This document shows positions 1 through 13,587 of a stretch of DNA of 64,000 nucleotides, in pieces; positions within the stretch are counted from its first letter, which is position 1; every line of letters begins with the position of its first letter. The stretch lies in the NCBI GenBank assembly GCA_021432635.1, contig MU270095.1, positions 1 to 64,000 of the forward strand, in the 5' to 3' direction. A program made the position numbers and the translations under genes. This DNA is from Thozetella sp. PMI_491. Its lineage: Eukaryota; Ascomycota; Sordariomycetes; Chaetosphaeriales; Chaetosphaeriaceae. Below the pieces are notes generated by a model. It saw nothing but the letters and a program-made list of their open reading frames with translations, was not told the DNA's origin and ran no database searches.

Positions 1-12
1 CCCCCCCCCCCC
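1..12. repeat. Poly-C tract at window edge
   Basis: Twelve consecutive C at the first bases of the window. It may continue outside the window. Confidence 0.9.
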
Positions 13-1664
13 GCATGGAGGTGTGAAGGAGGGAGAAGGAGGGGCCGGGAGGCTGCTATTCTTGGGGCCTTTCGGGCACGGCTTCGGGGGGGTCGTACAG
101 CGGTCGGCGAGGTGCTGTGCGGTGCTGTACGGATTGCCCAGCGCCAGCGGTACAGTAGGGACAGCGAAGGCCCTCACAGCAGTGCAGTGCATGGGGTACC
201 TGTCAGGGTACCTAGACCAGGATTGCTGCAGTGGCGACGTCTTCTGCATCTGGGGGGGTAGTGGCAGGGGGGGAGGGGTGTGTCGGACGCAGTCTGCCGG
301 CATTGGTCTCTGGGTAGGGTTCCATGCTTGGGGGCCGCTTGCGGGACCTAAACCGTGATGCGCCGTGGCCCAACAGTCGAGGTAGAAAAGGGATCTATCG
401 ATGGCTGGCTGAACGCCCGATGCATACGTGGAGCGAAAATAAGGAATAAGAAAAACGAGATGGGGGTGGTGGCCGTGCGCCAAACAGCGCTCAAGATACG
501 CAAGCGATGGATGTCGACGCGCAGATGGCCTTGCCCAACGTGCAGCAGCCGCCAAGCCTTGCTAATTCGCTCGCAAACTCGGGGCGCGCGTGGCCGGCAC
601 AGTATCAATCAGTGCCGCAAGTGCGTGCATACGCGAAGCGAAATATCCCGCGGTGGGCCCGGTCGAAAAGAGAAGGGGGCAGGTTCATCACCAGCTGCTC
701 TGATCTGACGAGACGACGCGCCTCTCACTCACCCCCCCCCTTTTCGCCTCCCCTTTCGGTGCTTCATGAATTGCAACGACACCACTGCACACACAGACGC
801 CCGCGATGCAACGGCGGCACGAAACAGAGGCGAGCGCCAAGCCCATGCCAGAGCGGAGGGCGAGCCGGGAGAGACGACTAAAGTTGCACAGAGAGAGGGG
901 CTTGGTCTGCTGCTCTCGCGAGATACCCCAGCACGACCCGATGCGGCCGCCACTGCGGCCAGCCGATGTTGGCCCTGGCACGATGGATGGCCCCGTACGA
1001 GTCCTCTCGACGTGCTCCCAGGACACACACGCTTGACGCCTGGCCTAGTAGTGCTCCCGCGGTATCAACGCCGCCCCAATATACGGCCTAGTTCCGTCGC
1101 CCTCCAGCGCTGAGTCTGAAGGTGTAGAACAGGGCCAGACCGCTCAGCGAGCGCCAGTAGGATTCCTGACCGGGGCTCTTTGCGGCAGCGGCTTCCTAGC
1201 GTCCGCGCAGCCGAGGAAAAGCCCACGCATGTAGGTATGTCCCTCGTTGCTGTACTTGTTGTTGTACATGCCCCATGCTCTTACTCCATGCCCATCGTGA
1301 TACGAAAGCGGTGCTACGCATGTACGAAGTAGTGCGCTGGTCCTCTGTCCATACAGCATCGGCTTACCCACCTTGCCCGTCTGGGTCTTGATGGCTCCTC
1401 TCCTTCCCCAGTCGAGCAACTTTTTTCATGGCGGATCGCTGGCGTGGTTGGGAACTTGGGACACTATCTTGGCCCGAGCCCGTTCTTGGTCAGGAGGTCT
1501 GGGGCCCGAGTCGGCGCCGCACGCCAAACAGGGCTGCAGGAGGCAAAGACCCTCCGGTGAGCCTATCCGTCTGCCTCTAAACGGCCAAGTCTTGCGACAC
1601 AAGGACCATCTAGACCTCCGGCGGCTAGATTCGAGGCTCCGCTCTCAGCTTATGCTGGCACCGG

Positions 1665-1690
1665 CCTGCCTGCCTGCCTGCCTGCCTGCC
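1665..1690. repeat. (CCTG)n tetranucleotide microsatellite
   Basis: Six CCTG units followed by CC in non-coding DNA; a perfect tandem array. Confidence 0.95.
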
Positions 1691-2073
1691 CGTTGGCCTA
1701 CTTGCCTGCCCCACGCACGCTTCGGGGGGGAGCACTAGATAATGTGCCACTTGTGCTACTCTGTACAGCAAGTAGCTGCTAACTCATGTATGCAATGTAT
1801 CCGTACAACGACCGCACGATAGGACGGAGCCGCCGCCAGGTCTTCTCAGTGGGTTCTCCGCACTCCAGGGCATGCGTCTCTCTTACTCCGTCCCCCTCTC
1901 TTCCCCTCACTCTCTCTGTGTTCGTGAGACCCACCCACCCCTTCCCCCTTCCTTGGCAGATAGTTGCGTGTCCCTTCATATCCACCATGTCCCTTCATAT
2001 AACGGCCTCCTGTCCTTGCCTGACGCACTATCGCCCATCTATGTGTTCATGCCTCGTGATGATTGCCCATCGA

Positions 2074-2097
2074 CAGCAGCAGCAGCAGCAGCAGCAG
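2074..2097. repeat. (CAG)8 trinucleotide repeat
   Basis: Eight perfect CAG units. In one frame they would encode polyglutamine, but the surrounding frame shows no protein-like composition, so I treat it as a microsatellite. Confidence 0.9.
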
Positions 2098-5000
2098 CTT
2101 GACGACACATGTCTGGTGCTAATTTTACTCTGCTGCAGAAGCTCCCATCCCTGCTCCGAAGCATGCTGCCATGTTGCTTCGCGCGTGGCCGGGCGTGCAG
2201 CTAAATTTGATAGCGCGACAGCTCTTGCGGTGGCGTGTGCAGCACGGCGAGCGAGGGAGGGGAGGGTGGGGGATGTGGGTGGTTGGCGATCCTACCTCGC
2301 CGACCAGGGGGAGGGTGGACAGGGCCGGGGGAGTGTGGCCAGGCGGAGAGGGTGGGTGTGCTCTTCCCTCCACTCTCGACTTCCGCGAGCCGCCGTTACA
2401 TCGCGGCATCCTCCAATCACAGAATCCGAGCATGCCGTCGGCCTGTAGCCAGTTCACGCACCACAGGGTGGTCTGTCGAGTTTGTTCATCTGACCTCGCA
2501 GGGGCAGAGGGTGTGTCGTTCGATTCCGTGATTGAGGAAAATACGTGTCACAGGTGGAGGAGGAGTACGAGCCAGGTGCAAACGTCCTCTGCGCGAGGAG
2601 CTTTCGTCGCGATCCTTCCGCAGGGACCGGGGCATGACAGCGGAACTCTCCTCCCCTCCCCCCTTCCCCCCCCCTTTTCGGTAGGTTCGCGGCCTGTCAT
2701 CCCGCTGTTGCACCCAATGTAGCTCCTGGGTCAATAGATACGACATCCATGATGTCAAACGTTCCGACTTCGAAGAAGAAACCTGGCACCTCTCTTGGAA
2801 AGCGTGGCTCTCTCGGCGATCGGCAACCACTCGCGCGCCATGAAAGCGCAAGTCCTGTGCCGATTGTCCCTGCTCTGCAGCGCAAACAGACCCTCCTTTG
2901 ACCAGGACGCGTCTTTCGTCGTTCGTCGTGAAACGCACATCAGAGCTCCCCCCTCCCCAGCCCAGCCTTGTTCCTCTCGGTACCGAACTTTGGAGCTGAC
3001 CCCTCTTCGGGGCAGGACCCGATTTCTGTCACATTGAGGACAGGCCCAAGATCCCAGCCTTTGAGGTTCGATGCAGCGCCAGCGCTGCTGTCAAAAATTT
3101 CAGGGCTTCCCCTCAACTACCCCGCCGCGGGAGACACTTGAGACGGCTTGACTGCTCACCAGACTAGACAGGGGGAGGGGGGGGTTAGAGGAAGAGAGAG
3201 GGAGGGAGGGCAGGCTTAGTTTGTTTGTGTAACACGGGAGGCTCTCCCGGGGGCGTACGGCAGTGCTTTAAGGTCCTTGCAGTGGTGCTGCGCCCGTTGA
3301 GTACAGAAATTGACGGTGTGGCTGCGAGCGCCTCGGCGGTATCAAAAGCTTGTCTGGCATAGTTTCTCTGCCCGCTATCGCGTTGCCCCGATAGGTCTTT
3401 GAGTGAGAGTCGGAGCAAACTTCTATGTGTCCGTTAATATGGAGCGGAGGACGAAGCGATAAGGGACAATCAAGGAGTCACGTCGAGGAACGCTGGAGGC
3501 AGACTACGAGCCTCGACGATGCGGATGAGGACAATGTCATTCTTTCCCCAATGCGTGACCCCCAAACACCATCTTATTCAGCGCCATCCTAGCTTTAATA
3601 TGTGTCTAGTACTTTGGATAGGGCGGGCAACTTAAGAAGCCGATAGATCCGTAAAGCACTTTGGTCTTGTTTACAACAGTTCGAACTATCCGCAATGATA
3701 CTAGATTAGTCGACTAAGTGGTAGTGGCACTGAAACGGCTAGTCTTTTCTCTTCTCATATCTCTCATCTGTTAAGGATGGGCACTGAGTAGTGAAATGGA
3801 TTGGCTCCTGAATTGGACCAAATCCAAGAATGCTACCATGCTCGGGAACTTGTTTCGAGACATCTAGGTGTGGTGAGCACCACCTTATTGGGCTTCGGCA
3901 ACCTCAACCGAGAAATCTCGCAGGTTTCCATCGGCCGATACGCCAAATGGTGAAGCAGCTTATGGTTGCACAACTCCCCTGCCCTGCTGTACTATGTAGG
4001 TAATCGCGGATCACCACCCGCCTCCCACTCTCGGTCCAGCTAGCCGAAGAAACCAAAACAGCAAGACACTCCGAGAAGCTTAAGACCAAAACGCTTAAGC
4101 CAGCGGCAGTTGAATGCAAACCGTAGAGTCAAACCTGGTTTCCGTTTGGTTTGCGCTTCGATCGGCCGCGCTTGCTGTGGTAAGCTCACATCGGAGTCCG
4201 AGAATACATAGGGCTTGATGCGAACAACCTGGCGAACCTCCACGTCCGTTGAACCCTGAACCCTGCTCACGCACCCCCTAAAGGTAAACACTCGCCGAAA
4301 GGGGGGAGGGGGGTTGGACGCGGCCAACACGGCAATGTTTGAACCAGGGACTTGTGCAAACGAGGGGAAACAGGAAACAAAAGAAAAAATGGCCTAGTGC
4401 TTCGTACTAGCCACATGGCCTCGTTGTTAGCGCGGTCTCAGGTGTGCAGGCTGCATCTGCCTGCTTCACGAGGATGAATGCGCGGGATGTGCAACATCGT
4501 GACAGTGTTCGCATCCGGCCGATGGCCGAGTCCGTCTCTCCGGAGCCACCCTCCGATTCTTCGACATCATCGATTCCGCCTCGGGATGCTCTCTTTGCTC
4601 GCTTCTGCATCAATAACCCAAATAGAGGGCCTCATTGACCAGCAAGATCCGGTATTCGACCATTCTTGATCGCGCCACAGCGGATGATCGCGGCAGGGAG
4701 GCTGCCAAAGGGGGTATATCCACCGCAACTATACAGCTGGTGCATTCGGCGGCCACTGGCGTCGCGGCGCGGATGGTCGGCCGAATGCTGGTGCTTGGCC
4801 CAGCAAGCAGTAGCACTGTAACGGCCAGCGCCGAACTGGCCTCCACTCGGAGGGCCGGTGAGGAACAACTCCCAATGGGAGGCGTCCTGTGTGCCGTCTT
4901 TCTTGACCGGTCGACCAGGAGAGAGGGCCGATTGTCTAGACCCGCGTGATAGGCCGACCCCTGTGGAGGTGTGGGTAAAAAGAAGAGAGAAGAGGACGGC

Positions 5001-8000
5001 ACGCAATTCTGGTTCTGAGGGGGCATGGCGGTCGGGTAGGGTATGGATGCACAGGACCATGCTTGGGAATGCCGTCCCGAACAGCCCCCTCAGAGGAACC
5101 AAGGAGCAAAACCCGGTGGCTGACGTTAGCGAGCGCAGCGATACCGGGTGCCGCCAGTCCAGGGAGGGCTGGGCTGCGTGGTTGCTCCTACCTCACATGG
5201 CCACGGCATGTGGGCTGCTGCCCCAGCCAACATAGGCATGGATGAGCGGAGGTAGAGATATAGAGCAGCGTATATGATTTCTGAAAACTGTCCTCTTCGA
5301 GAGGAGGCCGCGTTAGCTTCGCATGATGCGAAACACATCCACGAATAGTAGCCCACGAGGGAGAAAAAATCCGACTGTACCGTGCACACCTGAAACAAAA
5401 AGCGGTTGCTGCTTCGCAGCGTTAAGAGCGGCATCATGTGGCCGGATTGGGGAGGGGTGCACCGGCGAGGTCGGGCAGCCAACGTCGAGGGCTTCCGAGA
5501 TGGGCGGCCTGCATGCTCACATCTTGCTCTTTCGGACAAGCGCGGCCAGCAGTAGCATGGTACTATAGGCGATATAAGCCATATAGGCTGCCATCACGCA
5601 CCGTATTGCTGCATAACCGCGCAGAGTAGCGGGAGGGGAAGCACGCTGGCGGCCGGACCATGGATAAACCCTTCCTGGGGCTTGGTAGAGAGCCAGCCGT
5701 GGTTGACAGAAGAGGAAGGGCAACGGACCCCGATTTCGGTGTAGCTACCAGTGGGCAGCGGGCAGGTTGCCAAACCCGGGGCGCGGCTGGGCAACCTCCG
5801 CATGCATTGGCCGCTTGGCAATGTCGATGAGAGCTGAAGCAGCCTAGCAGCAGGCCGCAGGCCGTGGGCAGAGTCAAGTCAAGACGAAAAAGGCATTTCG
5901 CCTCCCCCATCTTTGGCCCCAATAGCGCCGTGGCAAAATAAAGAAAACGAAAAGGATGAGTCCAGCGGGAACATGGCTGGGGCACGAAATGCAATGAGGC
6001 CAGAAGGGCTTCTTGCCAGCTTGGGGTGACCCGGGTTTTCATCTCTGGCCGTCCCGTGCCGCCCGAGGGCCGAGCCCTGGAATCGATGCTCGTATTTGTT
6101 TGATGTGACTCGAAATAGGAGCCGAGGCGCACAGTCGCCCCATCAGGGGCAACGAGCTGAATGGTTTTGCGCTCGGCAGAGTAAACAAAGCATAGGAGCA
6201 TCAAACAAATATCAAACGATGCAGATGTAACCATAGAGAGTCTAAGAACTCTATTTACAAGAGAAATAATAAATAGGAGAAGCGTTCGAGACAGCCCGCG
6301 ACTAAGTCGCTCTTCTCCTGTCATTGGGATTGATTTCAAACTGCACGCCAACTAATGAAGCCGCGCCGGTGAAAACAGGGATACAGTAAGACAACCAAGT
6401 CTTAAAGCTGGGGTAGTGGTCTATGCACCAATCGCGACCTCTAACCAGGAAATCAGAAGTCTCGATACCGGGACCGACGCTTGCTCGGTTTCGACGCTGA
6501 TATCGGGACCGGGGAATAGCCTCTATGGGCTAACCAAGGTCAAGGGGGCAGGAGGATGAAATTTTCGAAAGAGGGAAGAGGCCATACTCTCCGGCGGCCA
6601 GTGCCATGGATCTCGGACTCGGCTGAAAGTTGAAGGAGCTAAGGGATCCTCGATTACGAAGGGGGAGGGAACGGAGCCACAACGACGACGATGGCCACCT
6701 GCCTGGCACAGCGGAGATGATAGGCAGAGGGACTGCTCTCTGGGGCCTCAAGAGCAGGGGCTGCTCTGGATAGATTTACGTCGAGGCATCCTGATGACCT
6801 GCCCCCTTGGGATGGAGGGTGACCAGCTCGACGACAGTCGGGCCAAATTTACGACGAATACCGTCGCTATCATCATCCCGCTGTGGAGCCCTTCGCAAAA
6901 GCAGACGCAACGTTGGGCTGAGCGAGCGCAAGGTCCCCTTCGGGGTGAGAGTCACGAGCCATCTCGCCATGGTGACAGCCACCCCCCTCCATCGAGGCTG
7001 TCGTCACTGGTGGTGATGGTGAAAGGCCGCCCTCCTCATCAAGAGACCTTGCGGGCCAGCTGCTATGCATGGGAAGAGCCTCAGGTGGGCGCCAAAAACG
7101 AGACGCGCCTAGAGGTGCGCAACTCATCTACTTGATGATATTTTTGGCTCCACGGGCGGCGCGGGGAGGGAGCACCAGCGGGACGGAAATTGGGAACCAC
7201 AACCGAGCGCGTTCGGTGTGAGCGAAGGACAAAGACCAAAGAAACGAGGAACCTACCTCACCGACCACTGGGCGGTGGTTGACCGATAACGGGGCCATAC
7301 CACGAGAAGTGCTGCAAGCGGCTTTATATCCCCATCAGGGAGACGGCCTGCAACTTCTTGGAGAGTTGGAGCCTCCATGCGGGATCTGCTTGATGATAAT
7401 TTCAAACCTTTCTCGGAAAGGTGTTGTCAATCCCAGGCACCGAGGCTTCAAGAATTACACGACCCAAGGGACGCGCTGCCGTGGTCGCTAAGCATCTGCA
7501 CTCCAGACCCTCGCGCCCTACAGGATCTCATCTTTGGAACCGACTCCAGGTCTTGGGGACATGGGACAAAACGAAGCGCAGGCCCGACGCTGAGACCATC
7601 GCCCATAGCACCGGGTCTTATAATATGACCAAACTGCGGTCGCCAAAGTCTGGAGACGAGAAGCGATGGTGGGTGGAGGCCAGAGGTGCTGCCGCTGTCA
7701 CTGCAAGCGAGGGCCACCCGAGGCGAATCCATGGCGACGGTGTGCGGGTGGTATTACACGGCACGGCCAGACTCCACGAAACAGTGGCGAGGGACAGCTG
7801 GTAGCGGCTAAGACGCGAACCCGGGCGAGCCTTTTGCTATGGCATTGGCAGCTATGAGCAAGGGCACAACGTCGTCCTGCCTACGGCGACTTCACGTTCC
7901 GAAGACCAAGACCAAATTGTAAGAGGCGCGAATATAGGGATGGGGGGTTTGGCAGGCGTTCGGAAGTATGATGCTTTCGCGACACAATCTCTGACGTGGA

Positions 8001-11000
8001 TAACGAGTATGGGAGAGGGCCCAATGCTGAAAGATGGCAGTGGCATGCTGCCCGCGACATTGGCGACCCGAACCGAAGCGTACCGTTGTATGTAAGGGCT
8101 GGCGTGCGGAGGAGCCGGTTGGCTGTCGAGTCTGGTTCACCCCCAAGCCAGCGTAGGACTGACCCGGGATAGACCTGGCGCCAATCCAGGTTCGCTGTGG
8201 GTAAGGCGAGGCTTCACGACGGGATGTGGTGCACTCTAAAGCCCTCTTCCACCACTCCCGAGTAGGTCGAATCTGCAGCGTCGTCATCTATCCGTAGACG
8301 ATCGCCTCTGGGATGAGTGAAGGATGACTTAGGGCCTGAGGGGAGGGGGTCAATTTGGGAAGGCTTCTAGACGATGCCGGGGCTTGAAACCTCGGGCGCG
8401 AAGACCTTCCTAACGGGAGCATGATGTTAAGGCGACTGCCGCCCCTGTAGAAGGTGGATATGGCATAGCGCCTCGCCTTCGAGAGCCATCGTCGCTGACC
8501 GAAAAGCCCCCGAGTAACGGCCGTCGAGGTCCAAAAGTCAACACTATACTAGCTAGCCGACGACATCCATGCTGAAGATCAACGCTGTTCGTCTTCAAGG
8601 GCCTGGACAGGGCCCCAGATACTGAACAGGGCGGCTGGTTTCGTCGCTCGGAGCCGGGTCTCCGAGATGTCAGGCTGCCAAGTGATGGCAGGACATGGTC
8701 TTCATGGGGGGTGACGTGGTGGCATAAACCGGGGAAGCCTTCACGGAGCGGCACGGTTGAGCCAGCAAATGATGTGCCAGGGTCGCGAAAATCCCAGATG
8801 GCAAGCCCGACACCCGGGCCAGAGAACCGTGCCGTTCCCATCAGCTCGTAGCCAAGGCAGAACCAATTCGTATGTCCTTCCACCGCCTGACGCCTCACTC
8901 TTCTACGACCGCTGGGAGGCTTAAATGAGCCCTGCGAAGACTGTAGCCCGATGGGGATTCTGGTTCACTCCCCCCCCGGCGAGTTCGCGGTCTGGAAGCG
9001 CATGCTCCCTTCCGTTGCACCCCTAATTACGTAGTACTCTGGAGAGGGAACGGGTGGGGGAGGCTAAGAACTGCTTGACAGGCAAATGTGACAGTGCAAC
9101 ACCTTAGGTAGGCTAGAAGAAATGCGCGACAAGACAAACTAGCCTGCGAATAGGAATTGTCAACCTCTAGACGAGTTGGCCACGCTTGGCTCGATAGTCG
9201 CGTCTGGCTGCCGCAACCCTGGTGTCGCCAGAAATGAGTGGCTTGTAATACCTCCGAGGAAGTCCCCTGGCCTGCTGGATCTGTGCGGCAGCATCGATCT
9301 CATCTGATGTGCCGTTCGGATAAAAGTCTAGCCCGCCTGTAGCAGGTGAAATTCGCCGGAATAATGATGGGGACAGCAGCTGGAACAACAGGTGCGACTG
9401 GTGGAGTTGTTGACACACACAGGCCCCGTGATAATATGATGTTACTATCCGATCGTCTCATCGAGCCTGATGAGATCGGATGACTACCCGTTTATGCCGG
9501 AGCACATCACTAGTTTCAGAGACAATGCGGTAAAGACAGGATAGTAGCAAACCGCAAGCGCTGTTGCAGATAGACACTCCAGTGCTGCGTATAGTTGAGT
9601 CTTTGTGAGTGTCGTTGTGCAAAGGGTCCGACGAGCACTCATCGCTGTCATTCGGAGGGCTGAGGATGGCAGCTTGGCATCGCGTAAGCCGACACATGGC
9701 CAAGCACTCAACCGATCCTTGCACCAAACTGGACAGAGAGCTGCCAAAATAAGAAACCATTGAGTTCTCTTCGAGCTTGGGCCATGCGGTTTGCGACATG
9801 CTCACGGCGAACGCCTCGCGCTTTGGGCGTGACAAGCCGAAGGAGCGTGGCCTATGCGTCGGGACGGCGTTGCATGGAGAGCCCCACCACCGCTTTCAGT
9901 GGCCAAGGAAGGGAAGCGAAGGTGGGCGGGCGTGAGATCAGGGTGGACGTAGCTGAACCACAGGCGCAGTAGACTTGTTGATGCCCTACGCTTTAGCGCT
10001 ATCGCTTCTGACAGCGAGAGGAAGTGGCGTAGTCGTCCGGAGTACGCCGATATGAAGGGGTTGCAGGCTGGATGTGCGTGCATTGGCATAAGTGGGATGC
10101 TATTTTCCAGGGACTCGACCCCATGTGGATGGGCACCAAGTCGAGTTGCTCCGGTCAAGCGGAGGGACCAGCACCCGTGATTAGTACAGCAGTCGGGAAA
10201 AATTCTTGGTCATAATTCTATGCTAAGAGACTGCCTGGCAGGGTAGTTAGCTAGTCGAGACTTTCGAGAAGACTGAGGCCTTTTAGCGCCCGAGCCTTCG
10301 GCGGCTGCCGGCAGGAGACTTTGTGTGGGCTTGCTACCGGAACCCGGTCCTTGAGTCCGATCGGTCTTGGGGCCGGCGCCGCCGCAGACAGGGGAGGGGA
10401 TCGAACGACGAGATCAAGCGAACTCATGCGTAATAGCAGGAGTTGGAGGGGACGCTCGCTAGAGCATCGTCTGCCTCCTCCATCTGTTGATCATCTCTAG
10501 CGATGTCGTTCGCGAGATTACTGTCGCTCGTTTAGGGTGGACTTCGGCGTCTCTTTTTCTTTTTTTCTTCTTCTCTGCCGCGACATTTCCATTACGCAGA
10601 CCCGTTGGCCAGGTTTCGCTGGGTGCCGGGCGGGAATAGGCGAGGAAAACGTTGTGGGCCCGTGTCAAATGTCCTGAGAGAGCCCGGCTGCTGGGCGCAT
10701 TGGAGGGGGGTAGCAGCACTCCACGATAGGCTTCAATCCGGGAATTTGAGGTGAGACGACGAAGATCAGTTGTCATGCCAAAGCTTGGGCCTGGTGCCGG
10801 GCAGGGGTCTGTGTCTGTGGGCTGGAGAATAGAGGGCCCTGCGACAGAATCGCGATGGAAGCATGACAGAATCGGTAGATCAAAATCGCTTCATCTGAGT
10901 TCCGGGCCGGGCGCTTGAGCACCCCCGGCGATCTCACCGGCATTATTTGGCTTGGCCCTCCCGTGGGTCTAGCCTAACAACGAGGCATAGGATGTAGTCC

Positions 11001-13572
11001 GGCCTCTCCCGTCTTGTCACGATCCCCGTGATACCGCCAGGAGGTGCCTGAGTGAAGCCACACCCCCGACTGGGTTTGGCAGCCCAGAAGGGGTTCGTTC
11101 ATCCTTGGACGAAATGAACGCTTAACGGGCGTGGGTTGGCCGGTGGGGGCTGGGACGCTGCCGATTGGCGATCGTCTCGCAAGCTGTGCGACCGCCATCT
11201 TCAAGGGCGCTGGCACTGCCGCCGAGAAATTGCTTGCATTGCAGGGCTGGAGCTCGCAGGAACAAAAAGAAAGACCAAAAAAAACTTTCCGCTTTCCCGA
11301 TTGCGCCTTCCTCCACAGTCGGTCAACGTCAAAGCGGGTAGGTGGTGCTCCGCTCTGCCTAGAGGTTCTTCGAAATAACGGGGTCCCTGGCTCGGGAGAA
11401 CGTGGAGGACAATGAGACAAGATGACAGGGCCCCACAGCAGGGAGGTCCAGTTCGATCGGAACTGGAAGGCGCTAGTGCCGTGGAAACTCCCCGATCAAA
11501 TCGGGAAGCTGGGTTGTGGGCCAGGGAACAGCTATGACAGCTCGACTGGGCATGTTCGGATCCGTCAGGTTTTGGACCTGCTTTCCTGGTCTATAGCAGT
11601 CGTCAACCGAGTCTTCGACATCGTGGCCGGAGCGGTTTCTGGCCGTCCCGAGAGTGCACTCACTACCTGGTAGCAGTAGCCTGTTTCTCCTCTTCCCTTT
11701 TGTGGCCCGCCGAGCCCCCCCAGTAGTTTGCACTGGGCAATCTTGAAGCGAGGCTGAGCTGTCTGAGGTACTTTAGACCCGCTCACACGACGCGTCCGGG
11801 CATTTGCGCCGTGAGCTGCCCCGCCAGCGAAGCACCCGATACAACACCAGTACAAAGTGGCGTACCCAAGACCGGGAGTTGTGAGCTGAGGCGTCGGGGG
11901 GGTCATGATATTGTTGGTTGCTCTCGTGGCCGGCACACGGGATGAACTACTACTCTGGATTGGCGGCAGCCCCCCCATGCCATCGATGCTGGTAATGCCA
12001 TTAGAACCATGCTCACCGAGTCCGACGCCAAGACCCTACGTGCTATAGCAAAAAACCGTTAAGATCCGGGCAATCCCCCGATCGAGTTCGATACTTATCT
12101 ACGATGCCCTAAATGGGATCCAACTAGGGACTCGCCTCGAACGCTGTGTCCCCCCCCGGCCTCGAGCGCCATACGAATGCTTTCCCCTGGATGCAGCGAC
12201 CCCCCAAACGCCCAAATGACTTGGCTCGCTAGCAAGACATGTTATGCAGTGCCCTCCTGTGGGCGCCCGAACAGAGCGTGCTCCTCGCAAAGGGTGCGCC
12301 AAATTAAGCACTCGGGCCACCCTTCTTGTGCTCCCCTATGCGAATTGCGACATGTGGCCCGAGGTTGGCCATTTCGTCCTTGTCACTCCTGATAGAAGAT
12401 CGACGCCAGTTTATCCGGTTTGACATGTGTCTTCGCAGTGATTCGCACGAAGCATGCAGGCAGAGAGGAAGAGGACGAGCTGGGCTTGTGTAGTGGTTTG
12501 GTGGAAGCTCGAGCATATGTAACTCGTTTGCGAGAATCTGTATCACGGATGGCACATGGCCAACCAAGATTCGGCATGAGAGGTTGACTTGGGGTACCTG
12601 CCGATGCTGACCTTTGACGAGAGTTCCTGGGTCATCCGGTCAATGGTGCGCGAACTCCAAGCTGGGGAAGCTCCCACTCGCCCCAGTAGCGAGTGAATAC
12701 TACGCCAATCATACCCGCGCCCGTCTCCTTGCCTCTTTGGTTCATGCTCTAGCTCGAGCTTGAGCTCGAGCCCCACGGTAGGTACGGTAAGTTACCTGAC
12801 TATATTAAAACAAAAAAAAAAAAAGAAAAGGAACCGGTGTACTCTCGGTCTGCTTGATTCCCCGCATACCTCGAGACAACGAGAGCGATCGCAAAAGAGG
12901 TAGTGCTGGGTCACGGGGACTGCCCAGCGTTTTGGATCTGATTCTGGATAATCCTAGTGCCCCGAAATAAGCAATTCACACAAGTCGTCGTCGGGCTGCC
13001 GGCAGAGCTGCCCACCTCCAACCTTGCCACCCCACCCCCAAACCTTCCGTGGTCGAAGCTGGTCATTCCACCTCCCTGGTCCCCTGTCACGGCTGGGGCA
13101 CGGACCCCTTCCTGGAAGGTTCTTCAAACATTCGAGATGTCAATCGACGGCTTCGTCCCGTCTCGAACGTAGGCGGCATTGATTGACCAGTGAAGCGGTC
13201 CTAGGTGGCACTAGTGATTATCCCCAAACGCTTTGTGCATCCTAACCCGTCTTCCAGGTCAACCACGTCGGGCCGGCCTCTGGAGAGCCAAGGGAGTGGC
13301 CGCGGCCACCCCACCTTGGCCGAACACCCGTCCTGGGGGCGTATTGGGAGGGTGGAGGCGGCATCTATGAGCCGTTTGTTGTTGTGTTTTCTTTGGGTTT
13401 TGCTGTCTCATGTGGGTTATCTCAGGCCCGGCCGCCTCTGCTTGCCCAATTTGGAACATGACTGGCCTCCGCTGGTAGGAGGGTGAGGGACAATGTCGGT
13501 TGCTGATACAGAGACGGGAGTAGCAGCTTCAGCTATCTAGAGTAGATGCGACCCTGCCAACGCCGAGGGGAA

Positions 13573-13587
13573 GGGGGGGGGGGGGGG
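13573..13587. repeat. Poly-G tract (15 G) plus GGGA repeats
   Basis: Fifteen consecutive G followed by GGGA-type units up to about 13599. Capable in principle of forming quadruplex structure. Confidence 0.9.

Noticed and set aside
4419-4473. tRNA-like fold with CCTCGT/ACGAGG ends
   Set aside because: Only 55 nt, no anticodon arm and no proper B-box; too short for a tRNA.
5563-6351. 262-codon minus-strand open frame
   Set aside because: Composition shifts along its length, no family motif, no signal peptide-to-domain logic and no plausible exon continuation.
10397-10412. GATCGAAC resembling a reversed tRNA B-box
   Set aside because: The flanking bases do not form a T-stem and no acceptor stem pairs at the expected distance.
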